NCBI RefSeq assembly: GCF_022605725.1
Contig: NC_065551.1
Location: 2,976,001-3,040,000 of the forward strand
Reading direction: 5' to 3'
DNA from: Anthonomus grandis grandis
Lineage: Eukaryota > Arthropoda > Insecta > Coleoptera > Curculionidae
DNA: 64,000 nt
Position numbers and translations under genes: made by a program. Below are positions 12,090 to 23,224 of this stretch, piece by piece. The notes under the pieces are model-generated. The model was not told the DNA's origin. It searched no databases and saw only the letters and a list, made by a program, of their open reading frames with translations. The number at the start of each line of letters is the position of its first letter. Within the stretch, counting starts at the first letter, position 1.

Positions 12090-12733
12090 TGGAACAGGCG
12101 ATGTATCTTTCTCCTTATTTAATACGTGAATAACGTATCACCATCTTTATTTAAAGGTATTTGGTTCAGTTTCTCAAAACCGAATTCTTGTGAATTGTCC
12201 ACCTGTGTTGTTTATAATAGAATAATATATTGAGTTGTTGACAGAATAATATATTTTTTCTATATAAACCCTTTATAATTACAAACCCTCATAAAATCAT
12301 CTATATTTTGATTCTTATATATGGTTGTACCTATTAATGTGGAAACACTGTACATGGAAGGAAAGTATACTTAGTAAAAGTAAAAATAGAAAGAAAATAA
12401 GTATTTTTAATTGAATTTGTTAAGTAAGTACAAGCAAAAATTTAAATGAATATCATAATTTTCATGGTATTAGGATTTATAAGATTCAAGATTATCAGAA
12501 TGATAAAACAAATATTTTAAGGTGCACGCATCTATTCCAAGTTGATTGAAACTTTGTCTCATTTTAGGGAGGATTACTTTTTTTCATAAATTTTAACGAA
12601 ATTAAAATTTAAAGTACCAGAAAAATCACAGATCTAACGCAACTATCTTAAATTCTTACCTATATGTAACTTTCTATTTTGTATTTTTGTAAACATTACC
12701 TCTCAAAAACTTTAATTGTTTTGTTTCCCTACA
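12090..12733. other. AT-rich spacer between repeats A and B, no gene
   Basis: Nothing coding or structured could be supported here. Confidence 0.35.
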
Positions 12734-12865
12734 GTTGGCACAATTAAAATTTGTCAGAGTGACCAATATCGAAAGGACACAATCACGCAAAATGGTGGCC
12801 CCCTAGTAGTGGTCATTTACCTTTCATTGAATTGGCAGTCCAGGTATATTTTTAAGTTCGTGGTA
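12734..12865 (-). repeat. Inverted repeat A, right copy
   Basis: Reverse-complement partner of 11844-11986. Its outer 29 bases lie at 12835-12863. Confidence 0.7.
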
Positions 12866-13522
12866 AACACTTAGAATTTATATTTATTTTGTTAATTTTT
12901 TCGCCTCCGTGTGTTTTTATTTAAATATATGCCCATATTATTTCTTTAAAATAAAAAAAAATGTCGTTTAAAACCACCGCTACCCATAGGAAAATAATAA
13001 TTAAATTATATAACTTGTTGTGTTCATCCACTTTTGGTTTTAATATGGCAACATGGGTGCAATCAATAGGACCTATAACACAAGAGAAATTGAATCTCTC
13101 TATAAATGTTAATTTATTAATTTGCCTCTCATCTCTTATATTTGAAAAATTAATGAATTGGTCAGCAAGGTGATTGTCAATAATTTCAGACTTGTAGTAG
13201 TTTCGCTAATTCCAAATTTAAAATCTTGTCCAATGTTTCTTTGGTAACAATCTGTGGCATAAAACCTTAACATACTAAAATTGCCCATTCAATGGTAACT
13301 CTACTTCCTCTGCCTCTATTATTAACAGAAGGTTGTGGAAAATAGGGTCGAATTAAATCTATTAGTTGTTGTGTTTAAGAAAGCTTCTTGATATACTAAT
13401 GAAAACCTGATATGACTATTGGTAAACAACAAATGAAACAAATACGTTTAAAAAAAGGATGCTGTCACATTATGCACGTATTAAAAAAGGAAGAAGCTAT
13501 ATCGTCTGGTATATACGATATA

Positions 13523-13609
13523 CCGTAGCCGATCGATAGTTCGATATGGATCGATAGTTCGATATGGATCGATAGAATTCGAATCGATAGAACTATCGAT
13601 CGGCTACGG
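13523..13609. repeat. Long ATCGAT-rich hairpin
   Basis: Perfect 19-bp inverted repeat (arms 13523-13541 and 13591-13609) with a 49-base interior that itself repeats GATATGGATCGATAG and contains GAATTC and TTCGAA-like palindromes. It abuts inverted repeat B directly. Could be a transposon subterminal structure or a binding-site array. Confidence 0.7.
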
Positions 13610-13658
13610 ATATACCCAAGCGTGTCGTCGACTAATCGTTAAAAACTAGGCAATCCGC
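13610..13658 (-). repeat. Inverted repeat B, right copy
   Basis: Reverse-complement partner of 12039-12085. It touches the hairpin at 13523-13609 on its inner side. Confidence 0.65.
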
Positions 13659-13765
13659 AAGACACTCACGATTAAAAATTTTATTTAGAATCAGTCATAT
13701 CGAGTAATCGTGTCGAATCGTGATTTTAGAATCCCAGCCCAGAACACAAATATATAATAATAGCA

Positions 13766-14500
13766 GTGACGAGAGTGACTAGGGAGGGAAAGAGACTAGA
13801 CGATGAGACGTGTGCGAAGGGCATTCCAGAAGACTGGAAGTAGAAGAGATATCTCCTATGCTTGCACCATGCATCGCGCTGGAGCCGACCTACGGGAACT
13901 ACCTGGTCCCCACAACTCTCGTGTAACTTATATTATTATGTATTGGAATATTAAGGTAAACTTACGCATGGCAATTAACCACACTTGAAATGAGCAACAT
14001 AAAGGGTGTACACATTTCATATGTTTATTGTTGTTAAAAATTTAGGGATTATAAGTATTTCTTGACAATAATACACAAGCTCCAAAAAAAAATCGTTTTT
14101 AAGTTTTAAATTAGAGGCCCCGGCAGCACGGCAGGTGCACAACCCAGCTGTGGCATGGTCATGGTCGTTGGTGTGTGTCTGACTTACAGCGTTTTCCATT
14201 TGATGCACTGATCCCAGTTTTCGTATTTCATTTGTTTGCACCTTTCAAGTTTTACAATCCATTGAAAACCAATGCATATAATCACCTTCGGGAGATCGTG
14301 TTGGTTCAGTGTATTTATCAAATACAAATATGGCGGCAAAAAATCAACAAAGTCTAGTTGCTGCTATTTTATCCATATTAAGCAGTAGTGACAGAAATGA
14401 TTAAAATGCTGATGACTCTTGTAGAAGAAAGGGCTACTGAAATAGAGTTTAGAAAAGTAATTCCGGTTTTAAAAACAAGGCTGGGTTGTCTCTTTTAATG
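13766..14500. other. Unrecognised sequence before a Tc1-like element
   Basis: Short reading frames on both strands without a known domain. The stretch near 14330-14500 (plus) looks like the start of a decayed transposon coding region but cannot be named. Confidence 0.3.
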
Positions 14501-14639
14501 TACTATCGTGCCGAAAAAAAACTGGGACAGCAAAATCTCCTAAATCTCTTGGTCTATTAGAATAATATATTTTGATGTTGTCAAAGTTATTTTAATTTTC
14601 TGACAGCCGCGTCAACAAAATCGTTTTTTCAAAATTCAC

Positions 14640-15125
14640 GCATTATCTCCTCAACAAAAATACACTCGTCTGATGGATGGAGTCCCTATAAGAAGAATCG
14701 CAGAATAATTGGGCATTAGTAAAAATACTGTTTCCTTAGCAAAAATTACAGAATATGGAGCTACTGTAAGAAATCCAGGTTCTGGTTGACCAAATATTTT
14801 AAACGACATTCAAATCTTCTGCTCATACAGCTCGTAGTAGGATAAGAAATTCGGAAGTTAAAACTTGCTGTGCAACAAATAAAATATTTTTGACTGAAGC
14901 AAACAAACAGAGAAGATTTGTATTTGCCCATCAATATGCACAACAAAACAACATATGGAAAACGGTTATATTTTCGGATGAAAAAAAACCTTTCAATCGT
15001 GAAATAATGGCTAAATCCGCGTTTACAGGCCTTCTAATACCAGATATGATGAAAGATATACACATAAGACTAATCAAAGTGGACGTTTTAGTATAAACGT
15101 TTGGGCCTGGATTAGTTTTAGAGGA
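14640..15125 (+). pseudogene. Tc1-type transposase remnant
   Basis: Three-frame reading gives the helix-turn-helix part (IPIRRIAE, LGISKNTVSLAK), a linker, then LTEANKQRRFVFAHQYAQQN, WKTVIFSDEK with the first catalytic Asp, and SGRFSINVWAWISF. Stops and frameshifts separate them, and the second half of the DDE domain (second Asp, third acid) is missing after about 15125. It would have cut and pasted its own element at TA sites. Confidence 0.75.
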
Positions 15126-15129
15126 TGTT

Positions 15130-16190
15130 AAATAAAAAAAAAATTAGAATTAATAATTATAATTAATCAATAACAATTTATTACTTTAATATCGCTTTAA
15201 TTATACTTGGATTAAATCAAATTTTAATGGACGGATGGGTAATAACAGGAAGGAAAAAGGAGAGTTAAGGTATGGGAAGTGAGGGTTAGAAAATGGGTAC
15301 AAGGGAACCAATGGAAGGAGGGAGACTTACTATAGACTATAGAGACAGCTCAGGGGATCTTCTTAAAGGGAAGCCGACTAGCACTAACCACTTTGGTAGA
15401 GTGGCGTGGATTCAACAAAAGTTCAATAAAATATAAGCGCCACCTGTTTTATCCCAGATGGATAAGAAAATCCCGATGACCAAGAAAACAGGAAATTACT
15501 AAAAGCACTATACCTATAAACCTGAAAGAAAATCTCACAAGGAAGAACAAACAGTTTTAAGTGAATCTATATTAAAAGAAAAGTTAATAATCAAACTTAT
15601 TATTTTAAAAACAAGTTATGTTGCCCTTCCTAAATATAGTGTCTATATCAAGACTAAAATCTCACATTATGTTGTTTGGGGCTAAAAGTTCGCGTGAGTA
15701 CTTTCGAAATAGGCCTATTTATCCAGTTTACAAGATCTATACGGTCTATTTCAATAAAATAACTTCTAGCTTCTATACATACAGCCCGTATAGTTCAAAT
15801 CTATCTAGACGAATTGAAGTTCAATCAACCTAATTCAGAACGTTTGGGGTAAAATGGCAAAATACATGTATATGTAAAGATAACCTTAGGCCTAGAAATC
15901 AGAATGAATTACGCCTAAAGATAAATGACGCATGAGACCAGATACCAGAACCGAATATACCAGAATCCAGAAACTTTTTAAGTATGCCACGATGTTCGCA
16001 AGCTGTAATTGATAAGTACTTGCTTACTAAGTATTAATAATTTTTTATTTCATATTATGAAAAAAGGTAATATTAGTTAGTTTTGGTTTATTTATAAAAT
16101 GTGTTCCAAATAAAAATAAATATCGAAAAATAAAAATGTCTTGTGTCAATATTGTTTTTTAAACATGTAACTAATAAGACTCCAAAAATT
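15130..16190. other. Insertion or filler inside the Tc1-like element
   Basis: Starts at an A-run just after the transposase breaks off. The block at 15230-15560 is less AT-rich and purine-biased on the plus strand; no domain recognised. Possibly an unrelated element inserted into the transposase. Confidence 0.35.
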
Positions 16191-16309
16191 CATAATGCGT
16201 AAATATGCATACCATACCCAAGGAATGCGATTTGTTATAATAGACCAGGAGACAATTCCCTACATAATTTTAATGGCCCAGTTTTTTTTTCGGCACAATG
16301 GTACATATT

Positions 16310-16862
16310 GATGTTTTAGAAATCAGGTTTTCATGGAATATTGCGGGTTGCATTGATGGGTTTTTCATAAATATTAGAACACCAGCGAATAAAGTTTAGT
16401 CTACCTAAATGGACATGATTTGCCAACAATACACTTCAAGTCATATGTGATTATGAAAGGCTTACAAATATTTTTACTGGAATACCTGGAAAAGTTTGGA
16501 AAATTCAAGAGTTTTAAAAATGTATTCAATTAGTAACCAGCTACACGATATTTGCTGTGAATATGAAGGAGAGAACAAATATCATATCATATAGGTGATG
16601 GTGCATATTCAATCCAACCATGGTTACTGATAAAGACTATTGAAGTCTGAGTCAACAACAGAAGTTGTATAATCTTAAATTCTCATCAACAAGGGTTCTA
16701 ATTGAAAACTCATTTGGCATCCTCAAAGGAAGGTTTCGCCAGCTTTTGCAGATTGATATGCACAGTGTAAAAAAAATTACTAAATTTATGATCAGTTGTT
16801 GCATTTTGCATAACTTGTGCATTTTTTACAACGATGATCTTAATAGTTCAGAAATGTACAGG
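16310..16862 (+). pseudogene. PIF/Harbinger transposase (HARBI1-like) fragment
   Basis: Frames joined by eye give the nuclease half of a Harbinger transposase: VICDYERLTNIFTGIPGKVW, GDGAYSIQPWLL-like sequence, then an intact tail SSTRVLIENSFGILKGRFRQ and MISCCILHNLCIFYNDD. The Glu of VLIENSFG is the usual third catalytic acid. Frameshifts and the missing N-terminus make it inactive. It ends where the MITE at 16858 begins. Confidence 0.75.
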
Positions 16863-17669
16863 GTGTAACAAAATTCGGTGCAAATATTTTAAAAGCGTGT
16901 TGTTGGAGTTAAAATAATACTTTTTCTTCCTATAAACATGTGTCCTAAAATGCATCTCCTCGGAGCTACAGCCCGCGCAAATTACTTCGAAGAAAATCGA
17001 TTATTTGGAATCGTAACTACAATTATGCATCAATCCTTCTGAAAATTTGCATATCCCTGTTTTTTGAGAGCTCTTTTTATTTTTCTTTGCTAAAATGGTA
17101 ATGGTAAATTGTAAATTTAATTTTAGGAGAGAATTCAGGAAAGCTTACCTTTCTGATGGCCCGTATCTTAGGTTTCCCATCAGCAATTTAAAAATCTAGC
17201 AACACTATCTAGTTGGCCATGAAAAAATATAAATTTTTTGTCTCTTGCATTTTTTCGGTAAAATTAAGCGTTTTCGAGAAAATCGCTGCTAAACCAAAGG
17301 AAGTATTAATAAACCCGATTAATCTATTAAATTAGAAAAACCGAAGTGGGCTGATCAAATCAAGTTAATTTTACCCAAAAATGCAAAAAACGATAATTTT
17401 AGATTCTTTCATGGCTAATTAGATGGTGTTCTACATTTTCAAATTTCTTATTGGAAACATAAGATATGAAGCATCAAAAGGGGAAGCTTCCCTGAATCTT
17501 TTCCTAAAATTCGGTTTACACTATTTTTGAGACGGAAGATGTCAAGAGGACCCAAAACAATTAGGAGTTACACATTTTCAAAAGATTTGACGTATAACTG
17601 TAGTCAGTGTTCTAAATAATCGATTTTCTTCAAGCAATTTGCGTGGGCTGTAGCTCTGAGGGGGTGCAT
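16858..17669. mobile_element. MITE-like element with ~95-bp inverted repeats
   Basis: The left end starts TACAGGGTGTAACAAA. Bases 16951-17050 recur inverted at about 17575-17669, sharing GAGCTACAGCCC, CGCAAATT and GAAGAAAATCGATTATTT. The outer 90 bases on the left have no partner on the right, so the right end seems deleted. It separates the Harbinger fragment from the small exons beyond. Confidence 0.65.
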
Positions 17670-17671
17670 GA

Positions 17672-18051
17672 TGATGAGGACTTCAGTGTTATTATCATCT
17701 ACCATTTTAATGGTTTTTAGGGGCTCAGTTACCGATATAAATCCATTATTTATAAGATAATTGATTGTGTATTCATTATCATCTGCAACAACAAAAAATC
17801 TAATAAAACAAGTTCCGAGCCATCAACTTCAAATAATAATATTATTCAAAGTTAAATGCCATATTTATTACTCCTCTGCTTATATATCATACCAACAAAA
17901 ACGACAAGTAAGAACACAAATCAGCCTAGCATTCTCCAACTTTACTTACTTGTGATTTTTAACAAGTGGTCTGACAAGTCTATAGGAAATGAGCATTCAA
18001 ATTGCTCTCCATTAATATTAAAAAGTAATGTGAACTGGCCTTCCTGAGTTT
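17672..18051 (-). pseudogene. Truncated two-exon gene, N-terminal part
   Basis: Minus strand. An ATG near 18051 opens MDETQEGQFTLLFNINGEQF and continues through FPIDLSDHLLKIT to a GTAAGT donor near 17950. A polypyrimidine-rich acceptor (TTTTTTGTTGTTGCAG, near 17790) leads in the same frame into NDNEYTINYLINNGFISV and VDDNNTEVLIIM, then the sequence runs into the MITE at 17669. Frame continuity across a good donor and acceptor argues for genuine coding origin. I do not recognise the protein. It may be the companion (Myb/SANT-type) gene of the nearby Harbinger element, since those carry a second gene; no DNA-binding domain is left to prove it. Confidence 0.45.
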
Positions 18052-18059
18052 CATCCATT

Positions 18060-18639
18060 TTGCCACTTATAAACTCTTATTTACAGCACCCTTATAGTTT
18101 ATATTCAATACATTTATTGAGTTCAGAATATCCAAAAATTAATTCAAACATACCGTATGTTATATACTCATATACTCATATGAAAATGAGACAATTTACA
18201 CTCATGGTTAAAAAATAGTGTTCAATTTACGAAGCAGCCGTGCACAAAAAGGTGGCAGTGCGCACTGAGTGCTGCACTTTCATTACAAATGGAAAACGCT
18301 ATTAGTATTTAGTATACAGGTTGGCGAATCGATCATTAGGTACGCATAGACAGGTGCTTAAAGGCGCAATATGACAACGCGCACGCATACATTTCGCGCG
18401 CCCCGCTATTCGCCTGCTAAATCGTTATTTATCAGTACGACGTTACGTTATTTGTAAGTGAAAGCCTGTATCTGTGATGGGAACAAACTGTATTATTTTA
18501 TTATGCAATAAATTTTCTCAAAATATTACGCGAAAGATCAGGAATTTCTAAAATATTTTTCTGATCCAGGCTTTGCATTCATCAGTGTACAACTATATAG
18601 AACCTTAATCTCAAAATGTTTTTTATGTTGTGAATTCCG
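18060..18639. other. Intergenic, no gene seen
   Basis: 18230-18440 is less AT-rich than its surroundings and contains GC-rich pieces (GCGCACGCATAC, CGCGCGCCCCGC). No coding signal found. Confidence 0.35.
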
Positions 18640-19610
18640 AAATGAACATAGAGCGTCATTCAACTAAAACATAAACTCCGATTAAAATTGAAATATTTAA
18701 AAATTTATTCTTAAAATAAAAGCAAACCCGGTTTTTTTGGCTAAACAACAGGTTAAGACTTTCATAAAAGCCATTTTGTACAAAAAAAGTTTCTGGTGAA
18801 ATGAAATTGACACATTGAACAATTTTCTCTCGCTACTCCACTAGTTGTTGGCTTACTAAATTCGTGTTTGTAAATGGTCTCTTGAAGTTAACTCCAAAAA
18901 TAAGAGTCATTTGGGGAATCAAATCTTCAAATTTTCAAATATGAAGATCTAGGAGGCTATTTAATATCGCCAGTCCTACTAATAAGACAGTTAAGAATGT
19001 TAATTGTTCACAATTCTTTTAAAATAACCGCATTCTAACCAGGACAGCTGTCTTGTTGAAAATAGATCTTTCCGAGGTTTAAATCGGAGAAAATTTGAGT
19101 GGCAAGTAGAACTTAGTTTTGCAGCAACTAAAGGTATTTTTGGGTATTTAACGTACTATAAAAAAAAGGCTCTATAATATAATCGCTTAAAATATCAGCC
19201 CATACATTCAATTTTTGAAAATACCAAGTACGGAAGTGAGCACCTGCTAATTTTTCCAATATCGAATAAGAGCAGGATTGTGTTTCCCATGTAATGGAAA
19301 AAAAGATTTATCTGAAAATAGAATATTTCTTAAAAAATTTCCTTTTCGTTTGCTTTTTTCATCATTGATTCACAAAATTCCATTCTTCGCCACTGGTCTT
19401 CGGTAAATATCTCTTGAGTTTTGGAATATTTGAAACGTTTGTACCCACGTTTTATCCAAACATTGGTAACAGTTCTAAGGTCCATACCCAGTTTCTCTTC
19501 AACACTTCGACTTGATCGTGTTGAATCCACTTCTTGAGTTCGACAAATCATTTCTTCCAGTTGTTCTTGCTCCTGGACCCTTTCCATAGAAAGTTCTTGC
19601 ACTTTAGTGT
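18640..19610 (-). pseudogene. Tc/mariner-type transposase remnant (DDE_3)
   Basis: The intact N-terminal block (19602 downwards) reads RTQEVDSTRSSRSVEEKLGM, a helix-turn-helix with WIKRGYKRFKYSK. It runs on as WRRMEFCESMMKKANEKEIF, LRNILFSDKSFFPLHGKHNP (first catalytic Asp followed by the HGxHNP signature of this insect family), and IRYW. Below 19250 the frame is lost, but VLGIF, FNKTAVLVRMRLF and similar pieces suggest the remaining DDE domain. Inactive. Confidence 0.72.
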
Positions 19611-19619
19611 AGCATATAT

Positions 19620-21358
19620 GCCAAACTTAAAGACAAAAGAATGTCTTAAAATTTGAATCCACATTTAAAACGGTTTTTCGGAAGGAATCGGTATATTTTC
19701 AAATATGATTGAGAATAAATCCCTACATTGTACTACCGAATTGCCTCCATAAAATCATTTAATAATTTGAACACTTCCGGAGGCAGTATAAGCAGCCATA
19801 ATAAATTGAGAAAATATTAATTTAATAGCGCTTTAAAATTCAATAGTGCAGTGTGCAGTCACACCTCAAAGTGAAGCATGCCGATATTACTATTGTTATT
19901 CTGTAAAAAATTAAAACAGCAAATATCTATCAGACGATTGGAGGTGACAGCTCACGGTGAGAGCAAGCGGTATTGTCATTATTTTTTTCAATTCCCCTAC
20001 TATTTTCTATAAGTATAATTCTGTAAAAAAAAATAAAATTTCGTGACTAAAACACAAGGCTTGGAAAATCAATCTACCCTTGATCTTTATTAAAGGCAAT
20101 GTTAAGTTTTCTTAAAAAGGCCTCTTTTGATAGAGAATTAAAATATATGATTTGTTTCGTCTTGATTCTATGATTTGTTCATTTCAGTTGACCCGTTGTT
20201 TTAAGTAATCCTGACAAAAAGCGAGAATAAAAGCAATGGTTAAAATTACCAAAAAACTTTAATGTTTTTACTTATAATTCCTGTGACACCCTAGTTACTA
20301 ATTAATTCATAATATTTTTTTACTACAATCGAATTTAAAAATTAAAGTTACAATTTATAATGGTTAAATAAAAAAGTTTACATAATAAAAGAGTTAAAGT
20401 TATAATACGGTCTTCTGTAAGTTCATTGAAATCTATTTATACGCGCTATTTTATTTTAATAAAACGCAATGCCAAATTTTGTAATAGCAAACTGATCGAT
20501 TGACTTATCAACGCACAATATTTCCTAAGAACTGACCACCCGAAACCATTCTTCCGTTTTGGCCATTTTTGTAATCTGTGCCAAACAATGTGATTTTATT
20601 TTTAAGCCTTTTACCTACTTGTCACTTGTCACCATGGGTCAGCCTTTACAAATATATGTATTATAAAGGGTTTTTGACATGAAACGCCACAAAACCAGCC
20701 TTCACTTACGTGCTTTGTATGAGTTATGATAGATGTATCTACGACTAGGTAATAACTGTACATAAATTTGACCAACCACCTTTAATCTCCCTTGCAAATA
20801 TGGCTAACGTTTTTGACCTATATTAAGTTGGAAAACATCTGCCACTACCGCAAAAAGGGTTCTGTGTGATTTTTGCTTAGTTGCGGGAATTTTCAGTTTC
20901 CGTATATTAAGCCGTTTTAAGGGGGTGGAAGATGACATGGTGTGTCGAAATATGTTATTTGTTCAACCGGGTTTAATTCAAGTTCTTTGTGAGATTTGTA
21001 CGGTTAGTTCTGGCTCAATTTTTTGCCCATATTTCATTATTTGGAAGGAAAATACAGGGCTATTTAGTTATTTTTCTTTTTAGATTCCTTCAAATTAAAT
21101 ATCCATTTTCGCGCATATGAAATATGCAATGCACAAAATAGATGTTTATTTCTCTCTTTAAGTTGTTGTTTTAACATTTAATGTCTTTCGAATTGTGTAA
21201 TTAATGTTCTAATGTAATTAAATGTAGGGTACATAAAACTTGTTATTACAGCAATGTTTGTGTTATCAATCTATTTTCTTTTTATATTTTCTTAATTCTG
21301 TTATTTTATTACTTTTTTTATGTTGGTAATTTTAGGATTACGATATTTTATACGATAG
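19620..21358. other. Intergenic, one possible transposon end
   Basis: AT-rich without coding signal. At 20278-20293 the sequence CCTGTGACACCCTAGT looks like a mariner-type terminus and may be the outer end of the transposase remnant to the left. No partner end was found. Confidence 0.3.
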
Positions 21359-21559
21359 TATACAGGGTATTTCGGAAGGAAAGGGAAATATTTTGGGAAC
21401 ATGTTCAGAAGGTCAAAATAAGATAATTTAACCTATATGTTTTAATCCGATTCTCAACCGTTTCGGAAATAATCGGTTCTGAATTTTTTTTGTAAGATTT
21501 TTTATCTTAAACGCAACACAAACAAATAATAGTAAAAAAATTACACTAATTACATTAAA

Positions 21560-22741
21560 ATGTTTTTGAAAATACCACCACCAACTTCAAGGCAAGCTGC
21601 AGCACGTTTGTTAAGCGCTCGTGTTGCACGTTTAATTGTCTTAATAATGTTATTTGAAGCATTCAAAATTTGATTGTGGAGACCTTTTAACGGTTTCTGC
21701 TGATTTTTCATACACTAGAGCTTTCATCCACCCCCAGAGACAATAATCCAGTGGATTATTGTTTGGTGACCTCGATGGCTAAACTTGAGGTCCTCCTCTG
21801 CCAATCCAACGATCAGGTAAACGATTGTCTAAGAAATTACGCACTCGGTCATTAAAATGAAACTAAAATGAGACTCCAACGTGTTAAAAAAACATTCGAT
21901 GTCGAACAATTAGAGGAACATCATCCAACATGAGTATTAAATAGTCTTCCAAAAAGCATAAATATCTTTCCTCAATAAGACGCTCATCTAACACAAAAGT
22001 GTTTTTGAAGGTGGTAGACAATGGTACAGTGAAAACATCTTGTCGGACTTGCATTGTCTTATTTATTTAATGTAACACGACGTTTCGGTTGGTAAGTATC
22101 TCCAACCGTTATCAAGTGTAAACTGACAATTTTTACTTTTAACATACTAACATGTAAACTTTTAACACAAAAGGACGAAACAACTGGTCGTTCAGCATTC
22201 CACACCACACGTTAACAATCGATGTTGAAAGTTTTGTTCAAACGTGGCATGATGATTTCCGTTGCGGGTAAAATGAGCTTCATCGCTAAATAAAATGTAT
22301 TTATGTAGGCCTCGATTTTATTGGATCCATTCGCAAAATTGAACCCTTAAGACATAATCACCCTCTTGAAGATGTTGAATCGCTTGAATATGAAAGGGCT
22401 TAAAATCATTTTTCCTAAGTGTCCTTCAAACGTCTACATGTAATGCTAATCCAAGTTCTTTTGCAATCCGCCTCGTACTAACACCTGGGTTCTCTTCAGC
22501 CATATACAGAACATTTTTTTCATTTTCCAAATTTAGTCCCGCCTCTCGTTCAGAATTAATTCTTACGCTTGGAAACAGTTTCCTGAGCATTTGTAAAAAC
22601 TGTCTGAAACATTTTTCGATTTGGAATTCTTCGATTTAGAAAACGACGTCGGTATTCATCAACAGCACGTAATCCGCCACCATTACAGAAACTATACACG
22701 AATATATCAGCATACTCCCTATGGGTGAATGTGTGAGGCAT
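21560..22741 (-). pseudogene. Mariner-like transposase with DUF4817 helix-turn-helix
   Basis: Starts MPHTFTHREYADIFVYSFCN and EYRRRFLNRRIPNRKMF, the DUF4817 DNA-binding domain typical of this insect group. The remainder is frameshifted: ILRMDPIK near 22330, VNVWCGMLND near 22200, FNTHVG near 21930, and near 21750 the block that corresponds to WPSRSPDLNPLDYCLWGW, with the last catalytic Asp region recognisable. It would excise the element between its TIRs; this copy cannot. Confidence 0.78.
22075..22119 (-). ncRNA. Hammerhead-like motif, copy 1
   Basis: Minus strand: ACAC, then TTGATAA in the place of the CUGANGA core, a 7-bp stem (CGGTTGG/CCAACCG) closed by a 9-base loop, then GAAACGTC and GTGT, which pairs with the starting ACAC. 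ACGT in the place of stem III is self-complementary, as in dimeric hammerheads. The core differs from consensus at two positions that normally pair with each other. It lies inside the mariner-like element, on a short inserted piece. Confidence 0.4.
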
Positions 22742-23183
22742 TATGTAATGGAAACTTTGCTCTTTTCAAATTGAAATACTCAGAATCAATCAAACTGAAA
22801 GCCATGCTTGTCAAAACTACCAGTCAATTAAAATAAGTTTGCAACGTGAGTTAGAAATACAGAGTACGTAATTATTCCAAAAATTTACAAAAAAACTTTT
22901 TGAGCCGATTATTTCACAAACGGTTAAGAATCAGATTAAAACGTATATGTTAATTTATCTTATGTTGACCTTCTAAATATGTTCCCAAAATATTTCCCTT
23001 TCTTCCCGAAACACCCTGTATATCGTTTATTTAGTCAAAAACCACCTTTCTCTTTGAGTAATGGTATGGGTTTTAATAATCGTGATTCGATTCTTTTTGT
23101 CTCAAATCCACATACTTCTTGCTAAACGTAATAAGAATTGTATTTTTCATATGCAAATAAAATGTTTTCAATTTTAATATTGC

Positions 23184-23222
23184 CGACGTTTCGGCCTATA
23201 TTAGGACAACCTCTGAGCGATA
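23184..23222 (-). ncRNA. Hammerhead-like motif, copy 3 (degenerate)
   Basis: Minus strand: a stem with TCCTA/TAGG, then CCGAAACGTCGGC. The 3' half (GAAACGTC) equals copy 1, but the CUGANGA part is garbled. It belongs to the widespread insect repeat motif with CGAAACGTCG; probably the end of a Penelope-like or similar element. Confidence 0.3.
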
Positions 23223-23224
23223 AA

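Larger units (their letters stand above)
8767..13740. mobile_element. Candidate 5-kb inverted-repeat element carrying a RAG1-like transposase
   Basis: Bases 8767-8794 and 13713-13740 form an inverted repeat, 27 of 28 positions matching, both starting GGGCTGGGATTC from the outside. The RAG1-like gene starts 356 bases inside the left arm. The sequence between the gene and the right arm contains several other inverted-repeat insertions, which would explain why the pair is 5 kb apart. The ten bases AATAATAGCA occur at 8755-8764 and again at 13756-13765, near but not flush with the arms. That the arms are the ends of the RAG1-like element is inference; they could belong to another transposon. Confidence 0.5.
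14501..16303. mobile_element. Tc1-like transposon with terminal inverted repeats
   Basis: The left end (TACTATCGTGCCGAAAAAAA, 14501-14520) and the inverted right end (to 16303) match over GTGCCGAAAAAAAACTGGG and further inside over a TGGTCTATTA block. The ends sit at TA dinucleotides, as in Tc1/mariner elements. The transposase between is truncated, and 15130-16190 is unrelated AT-rich sequence, perhaps a later insertion. Confidence 0.7.
21361..23020. mobile_element. Mariner-like element with ~120-bp terminal inverted repeats
   Basis: Left end 21361-21482 (TACAGGGTATTTCGGAAGGA...) and right end about 22898-23020 are inverted copies over roughly 120 bases with few differences, and both are flanked by TA (21359-21360 and 23021-23022). 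The length of 1.66 kb suits an autonomous mariner-type element. The coding region inside is on the minus strand and decayed, and a foreign piece sits at about 22045-22160. Confidence 0.88.
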
